A DNA stretch of 8,481 bases from Thermoflexales bacterium (GTDB lineage Bacteria; Chloroflexota; Anaerolineae; S140-20). Below, piece by piece: positions 4,860 through 8,481 of the stretch. The notes under the pieces are model-generated. The model was given only the letters and a program-made list of their open reading frames with translations. It was not told the DNA's origin and made no database searches. The position numbers were made by a program, and so were the translations under genes. The stretch's first letter is position 1. The number at the start of each line of letters is the position of its first letter. The DNA lies in the NCBI GenBank assembly GCA_015484715.1, contig WFUY01000522.1:1-8481 (forward strand), in the 5' to 3' direction.

Positions 4860-7061
4860 CTATCGGATCACCAACGGCAGGTAGACCGAGTGCCCTCCAT
4901 CGTCATCCTGGATGGTGCCCACGCCCCGGCCGTCGGCGATGGTGGCGTTGGTGGGGTTGGTCAGGTTGACGTAGAAGGTCTCGTTGCTCTCGTCCACCGT
5001 GTCGCCGCTGACCTGGACGGTGATGGTCTTGCTGGTCTCGCCGGCGTTGAAGGTCAGCGTGCCACTGGCTGCCGTGTAGTCGCTGCCGGCTGTGGCCGTC
5101 CCGTCGGCCGTCGCGTAGTCCACCGTGATGGTGTTGCTGCCGGCCTTGGAGAGGGAGACGGTGAAGGTGGCGTTGGTGGTCCCGCTGTCTCCCTCCGTCA
5201 CCGTCACGTCGTTGATGGAAATGGACGGCGTGGGGAGCACCGGGTTGCTCCGGCTCCAGTCAGGGTCGGTGGCGAAGTCCGTCACCAGCGGCCAGAAGAT
5301 GTTGGGCTGCGGACGGTAGAGGATCCACAGCTCGTGCGAAGTCCGCATCACCCGCTCGAAGACGATGTAATCCCCGTCCGGTGAGACCGAGAGCCCTTCG
5401 ACGGACTCGTTGTTCAGCGCCAGCAGTTGCTTGTCGTTGCCGTTGGGATTGTACTCGTAGATCTGGCCGTCGGAGGTGGAGTAGACGAAGGTGGAGCCGT
5501 CCGGCAGCCAGGCTTGCTCCTCGGTGAGGGCTCCGAGAAACTGGGAATTGTTGACCAGCGTGGTGGCCGAGGAACTCCCCTCGGTGGTGAGGTGAATGCC
5601 AAACGTGCCGTTGACCTCGCCCTGGAAGAGCACCTGCTCCCTGTCCGGCGAGGTGGTGGCCGGTGACCAGTCCAAGTCGTTGCCGATGATGCCGGTGTTG
5701 AAGAGGGGCCGGCCCAGGAACTCGCCGTTCGCGTTGGCCCGCTTGGCCAACCCGGCCCCGGAGAAGCCCACCTCGGTGCTGTCCCACTTCCAGGTGGGGG
5801 TGGAAGCTTCGAATTTGTTGCAGTCCCCGTCGAAGGTAATGGTGCCGATGTCTATCGTCTGGCCGGGCTGGACGTCAATGGTGGTGCCCACTTCCCACTC
5901 CACGCCCGTGGCGCAGACGCCGTCCCCCCAGGTGATGACGAGGGGCTGATCTTCCCCGGGCCCCAGGTCGGCCACGTTGAGGATCGTGAAGGTCGTGGTG
6001 TCCCCGCGGGCGCCGGGGTTGAAGGGAACGGGGGTTTTGGCGCCCATAACGTAAAGGTTCATCGCCGTGACCGTCCCGTAGTCGTTGTAGAGGCGGCCGG
6101 TGACGGTTCCGTACTGGTACCCGCTCTGGACCTCACTCATGGCCGGCGGGTTGGTGATGCGCCGCAGGCCGCTGCCGTCGGGCCGCACGGCGTAGATGTC
6201 GGTCAAGTAGGGCGAGGCGCTCGACTCGTGGCCGCTGGCAAAGGCGATCTCCCTGCCGTCCGGCCGCCAGGCGGGCTTCCACAGCTTGACCGTCGTGCTG
6301 CTCGGGTAGGTCCAGACCGTGGTGCGGTCACTGCCGTCGGGGTAGATCCACTCCACCGTGTACTGGCCGCTGCTGTTCTTGCCAATGAAGGCGATGGCCC
6401 CGCCCAGGAAGGGCTGGAAGCGCCATCCCCGGATCCAGAGGGAAACGTCGTCCAGGAGCACGTAGGAGTTGTCGTCTTGGGAGCGCTCGTAGCCGATAAC
6501 CAGGCGCACCCGCTCGCCTTGGTCGTAGGCGTTGTCGAAATCCTGGACGACGGAGGCGGGCAGGTCCGTCGTGTCGTCAATCCACCCCGAATCGCTGGAA
6601 TACCAGGAAGAGGTGAAGTTCGTGTTCCCCAGCACCCTCCCCGTGTCGGTCTCGAACTGGACCCGGATGCGGGCCTGCCCCTGGTCCGGCACCAGGCGAT
6701 ACTTGAACGAGAGGGTGGCGAACTCGGTGCGCCTGGGCACGGGGATCTCCTGCCAGATGAAGAGGTAGGGCTTGAATGAGAGTGAGAGTGGAGGCTCGAT
6801 CCGCAGCACCGGGTTCGTGCCGTCGAAGACCACCTTGGTAGGATAAAGCGGCGAGACGTCGAACCACCAGCCGTAGGGCGTCTCGCTGATGGAGTTGTAG
6901 AAGTTGAACTGGCCATTGCGCACGAAGTCCCCGATCACGTAGACATCGGTGCCGAACTGGGCCGATGCCGGCCGGGAGCCGGCCATCGCGAGCGCCAACA
7001 CGCTGAAGAGCAACCCCGTGAGCAGCATGGTCAGTACGCGCCTACGTCCCTTGTCGTCCAT
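4860..7061 (-). CDS. Secreted multidomain protein: lectin-like domain, interrupted PD40/TolB-type propeller, Calx-beta domain, YLPLVIR tail
   Basis: The product has 733 residues. The ATG at 7061 is chosen because it opens a clear signal peptide (MDDKGRRRVL, cut after ASA at 34) and has GAGGTGAGACC just before it; the open frame upstream antisense-shadows nothing real and has no signal. Residues about 43-213 look like a galactose-binding/carbohydrate-binding jelly roll (VRNGQFNFYN, YVLLDDVSLWI). PD40-like propeller strands follow at 262-276 (AWRPDGREIAFAS), 463-481, 517-529 (AWLPDGSTFVYST) and 557-570 (SVSPDGDYIVFER). Between the first and later blades, about 314-418, sits an inserted beta domain (TVTGRLYND). 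Residues 612-718 are a Calx-beta domain (TVTEGDSGTTNATFTVSLS, DYTAASGTLTF, ETFYVNL, IQDDDGG). The end is HSVYLPLVIR. No catalytic motif is visible; a glycan- or matrix-binding extracellular protein is the best reading. Confidence 0.85.
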   Translation of the reverse strand: MDDKGRRRVLTMLLTGLLFSVLALAMAGSRPASAQFGTDVYVIGDFVRNGQFNFYNSISETPYGWWFDVSPLYPTKVVFDGTNPVLRIEPPLSLSFKPYLFIWQEIPVPRRTEFATLSFKYRLVPDQGQARIRVQFETDTGRVLGNTNFTSSWYSSDSGWIDDTTDLPASVVQDFDNAYDQGERVRLVIGYERSQDDNSYVLLDDVSLWIRGWRFQPFLGGAIAFIGKNSSGQYTVEWIYPDGSDRTTVWTYPSSTTVKLWKPAWRPDGREIAFASGHESSASPYLTDIYAVRPDGSGLRRITNPPAMSEVQSGYQYGTVTGRLYNDYGTVTAMNLYVMGAKTPVPFNPGARGDTTTFTILNVADLGPGEDQPLVITWGDGVCATGVEWEVGTTIDVQPGQTIDIGTITFDGDCNKFEASTPTWKWDSTEVGFSGAGLAKRANANGEFLGRPLFNTGIIGNDLDWSPATTSPDREQVLFQGEVNGTFGIHLTTEGSSSATTLVNNSQFLGALTEEQAWLPDGSTFVYSTSDGQIYEYNPNGNDKQLLALNNESVEGLSVSPDGDYIVFERVMRTSHELWILYRPQPNIFWPLVTDFATDPDWSRSNPVLPTPSISINDVTVTEGDSGTTNATFTVSLSKAGSNTITVDYATADGTATAGSDYTAASGTLTFNAGETSKTITVQVSGDTVDESNETFYVNLTNPTNATIADGRGVGTIQDDDGGHSVYLPLVIR

Positions 7062-7062
7062 T

Positions 7063-7102
7063 GGTCTCACCTCATTCTTCGATGCTTGGTTTGGGTGAGA
7101 CC
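7063..7102 (-). promoter_or_regulatory. Inverted repeat covering the ribosome binding site of the 733-aa gene
   Basis: Ggtctcacc (7063-7071) and ggtgagacc (7094-7102) are perfect complements with a 22-nt loop. On the mRNA the 3' arm GGTGAGACC ends one base before the ATG and includes most of the Shine-Dalgarno GAGGTG. The 5' arm shares GGTCTC with the larger hairpin at 7097-7132, so both cannot form together. Confidence 0.5.
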
Positions 7103-7132
7103 TGCCGGGCCTCGGGAGGCCCGACAGGTCTC
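7097..7132 (-). terminator. 16-bp intergenic hairpin between the two upstream genes of the block
   Basis: Arms 7097-7112 (gagacctgccgggcct) and 7117-7132 (aggcccgacaggtctc) pair over 16 positions with a tetraloop. The single irregular pair is G-U in minus-strand RNA but C-A in plus-strand RNA, which fits transcription of the minus strand. It lies 35 bp past the fibre gene stop and 35 bp before the next start. A smaller stem sits directly after the stop (7144-7149 with 7161-7166). No U-tract follows, so partial termination or mRNA processing is as likely as full termination. Confidence 0.5.
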
Positions 7133-7167
7133 CTTCCCCTCCGCCGTGCCGGCGAGGCCCGCACGGG

Positions 7168-8481
7168 TTACCGTCCCCGGCGTCGCCGGGCGGCCCAGGC
7201 GGCGAGGGCCATGACCCCGGCGGCCGGCCACAACACGTCGCGGGCCGTGCGCTGGCGCCCCTGCTGGGCGCGCACCAGCGCCTCCAGCGTTTCCACCCGC
7301 TCCTCCAGGTCGTCCGCGTGGGCGCGCAGGGCCTCGTTCTCCGTCTCCAGCGCCGCGATACGAGCCGCCTGCTCTTGGTTTTGGCGGTACAACCCCTGGA
7401 CGGCGGCCAGGGCCACGCCGCTGCTGTCCAGGGGCGCGATGTGCCGGTCGTCCGCACCCAGGCCAAACGCGGCGTAGAAGTCCTGGGCTGTGGGCCCCAG
7501 GTGGCGGACGGCATCGTCCTCGGCCTTGTAGTTCCAGGTGGTGATGGGCAGTTGGGCCACCTTCTCCAGCACGGCCTGGGGGTCTACCGGCTGGAAGTTC
7601 TCCTTGGCGTTGCGGTCGGAGACGTCGGTCCAGACGCCAGCGGTGGAGAGGTAGGCCCCGGTGGAGGTGGTGATGAACTCCCCCGACTTGATGGTGGGGG
7701 TGAGGTGGCCGGTGGTGTTCCCGAACCAGAAACCGCCCGTGGCCCGGGCGATGAACTGGCCGGGGCCAGAAGAGTAGAGCTGCCAATAACCGTCCGCTTC
7801 ACCGTCCCATACCAGGGTTCCGGTGTAATTGGCAGTGGCTCCCTCGCCGGCCGCGAAGGAATAGGCTCCGGCTGCCATGTTCCCGGCGCCCCCCGGTACG
7901 GTGGCCCCGTTACCGCTGGCGACGTTGCCAAACCCCCCACCCACGGTGGCAACGTCGCCGCTGGCGGTGTTGATCAGGCCGCCACCCACGGTGGCATCCG
8001 TGCCGCTGGCGATGTTGCTGTTGCCGCCGCCTACGGTGGGAGCGTCCGCGCCGCTGGCCGTGTTGCTGGCGCCGCCGCTCACGACAGCATGAGAGCCACT
8101 GGCATTGTTGTTGTACCCGCCACCCACGGTGGACTGTAAGCCGTCGGCAGTGTTGCCCAAGCCGCCACCCACCGTGGCGCCAGCGCCGCCGGCAGTGTTG
8201 GTATTACCCCCGGCTACGGTGGCATTCTCGCCGCTGGCTTTGTTGTTCTGGCCTCCACCCACCGTGGCGTACGAGGCGGTGGTGGTGATAACGTTGCCGT
8301 AGCCTCCCGCGATGGTCGAGGCCGGCGCCAGGGCCTGGTTGCCACTGGTATTGGCTCCGTCGTAGCCGCCCCCACCCACGGTGGCCCCGGCTCCGCCGGC
8401 TTTGTTGCTGTTGCCGCCGCCCACGGTGGCATCCGGGCCGCTGGCGGTGTTGCTCTGCCCACCGCCCACCGTGGCGTACGA
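7168..8481 (-). CDS. Gly-rich repeat fibre protein with peptidase S74 domain and membrane tail (5' end outside the window)
   Basis: The frame is open to the window edge (reading SYATVGGGQSNTASG), so the N-terminus is missing and the GTG inside the first repeat is not a start. About 13 units of the 15-residue ATVGGGxxNTASGxx type are visible, including a 23-residue variant (GGGGYDGANT, GNQALAPAS) and the ATVPGG cap before SFAAGEGATA. A short knob region follows (FIARATGGFWFGNTTG), then the S74 domain with SDRNAKENF: Ser codon at 7618-7620, Lys codon at 7603-7605, the expected Ser-Lys spacing. It ends with a coiled coil (about nt 7260-7390), a hydrophobic stretch (VLWPAAGVMALAAWAA) and RRRRGR. 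It is a close paralogue of the 807-aa protein, with different repeat content but nearly identical S74 region. It is the most upstream gene seen in the block. Its N-terminus is predicted to match the paralogue's signal peptide and TYQGRL domain. Confidence 0.85.
   Translation of the reverse strand, partial: SYATVGGGQSNTASGPDATVGGGNSNKAGGAGATVGGGGYDGANTSGNQALAPASTIAGGYGNVITTTASYATVGGGQNNKASGENATVAGGNTNTAGGAGATVGGGLGNTADGLQSTVGGGYNNNASGSHAVVSGGASNTASGADAPTVGGGNSNIASGTDATVGGGLINTASGDVATVGGGFGNVASGNGATVPGGAGNMAAGAYSFAAGEGATANYTGTLVWDGEADGYWQLYSSGPGQFIARATGGFWFGNTTGHLTPTIKSGEFITTSTGAYLSTAGVWTDVSDRNAKENFQPVDPQAVLEKVAQLPITTWNYKAEDDAVRHLGPTAQDFYAAFGLGADDRHIAPLDSSGVALAAVQGLYRQNQEQAARIAALETENEALRAHADDLEERVETLEALVRAQQGRQRTARDVLWPAAGVMALAAWAARRRRGR
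7476..7638 (-). repeat. S74-domain DNA repeat, copy 2 (partner at 1381-1543)
   Basis: This is the second copy of the ungapped 163-bp direct repeat, within the 5'-truncated fibre gene. Stretches of 20-30 identical bases surround the SDRNAKENF codons, long enough for homologous exchange. Confidence 0.85.
7861..8481 (-). repeat. Tandem 45-bp coding repeats of the second fibre head (continues past the window)
   Basis: Minus-strand codons for ATVGGG recur at a 45-bp spacing to the window edge, interrupted by one 23-residue and two 16-residue units. The array is organised like that of the paralogue and ends in the same ATVPGG cap, but the units are otherwise diverged, as expected for arrays that expand and contract independently. 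Confidence 0.88.

Noticed and set aside
7062..7514. Upstream extension of the 733-aa gene to an ATG near 7514
   Set aside because: The added 151 residues are an out-of-frame shadow of the S74 gene and would bury the signal peptide. The ATG at 7061 has a Shine-Dalgarno and gives a normal signal peptide.
1055..8481. Prophage tail-fibre locus
   Set aside because: S74 domains are common in phage tail proteins, but both proteins have C-terminal membrane segments, the complete one has a signal peptide, and no other phage gene is present. The neighbours are secreted and lipid-anchored cellular proteins.

Overview
This GC-rich window (by eye about 60-65% GC) looks chromosomal and most likely comes from a member of the Chloroflexota, Anaerolineae-like. 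The evidence is circumstantial: secreted proteins ending in the tail YLPxVxR, an N-terminal 'TYQGRL' surface-protein domain joined to Gly-rich head repeats and a peptidase S74 domain, and an ABC1-type kinase with two C-terminal membrane helices. No rRNA, tRNA, transposase, integrase or CRISPR array is visible.

Layout. The left edge (1-445, + strand) is the C-terminal end of an ABC1/UbiB-family kinase-like protein. It converges, with only 5 bp between stop codons, on a small basic protein of unknown function (451-696, - strand). That small gene has its own near-consensus sigma70-type promoter (TTGACG - 17 bp - TATAAT) and a roughly 167-nt leader rich in inverted repeats. Two strong hairpins (915-948, 987-1016) separate it from the next gene.

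The rest (1055-8481) is a block of five genes, all on the - strand. In transcription order they are: a 5'-truncated repeat fibre protein with an S74 domain (8481-7168); a 733-aa secreted protein with a lectin-like N-terminus, TolB/PD40-type propeller repeats, a Calx-beta domain and a YLPLVIR tail (7061-4860); a 275-aa lipoprotein with two copies of one beta domain (4775-3948); a 96-aa secreted protein with a YLPVVLRNR tail (3853-3563); and a complete 807-aa fibre protein paralogous to the first (3478-1055). Gaps are 84-106 bp, compatible with co-transcription. All four complete genes carry export signals, so the block reads as a cell-surface or extracellular locus. Each fibre protein combines a 15-residue Gly-rich repeat head, an S74 autoprotease/chaperone domain with both catalytic residues present, a coiled coil and a C-terminal membrane segment with an Arg cluster.

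Most notable: (1) membrane-anchored cellular S74 fibre proteins that could release their own heads; (2) a pair of mutually exclusive hairpins in front of the 733-aa gene, one able to cover its ribosome binding site; (3) the promoter plus structured leader of the small basic gene; (4) the shared C-terminal YLPxVxR tail as a possible uncharacterised sorting signal; (5) near-identical S74 DNA copies 6.1 kb apart that bracket the block. Everything here was read by eye; no homology search or folding program was run.
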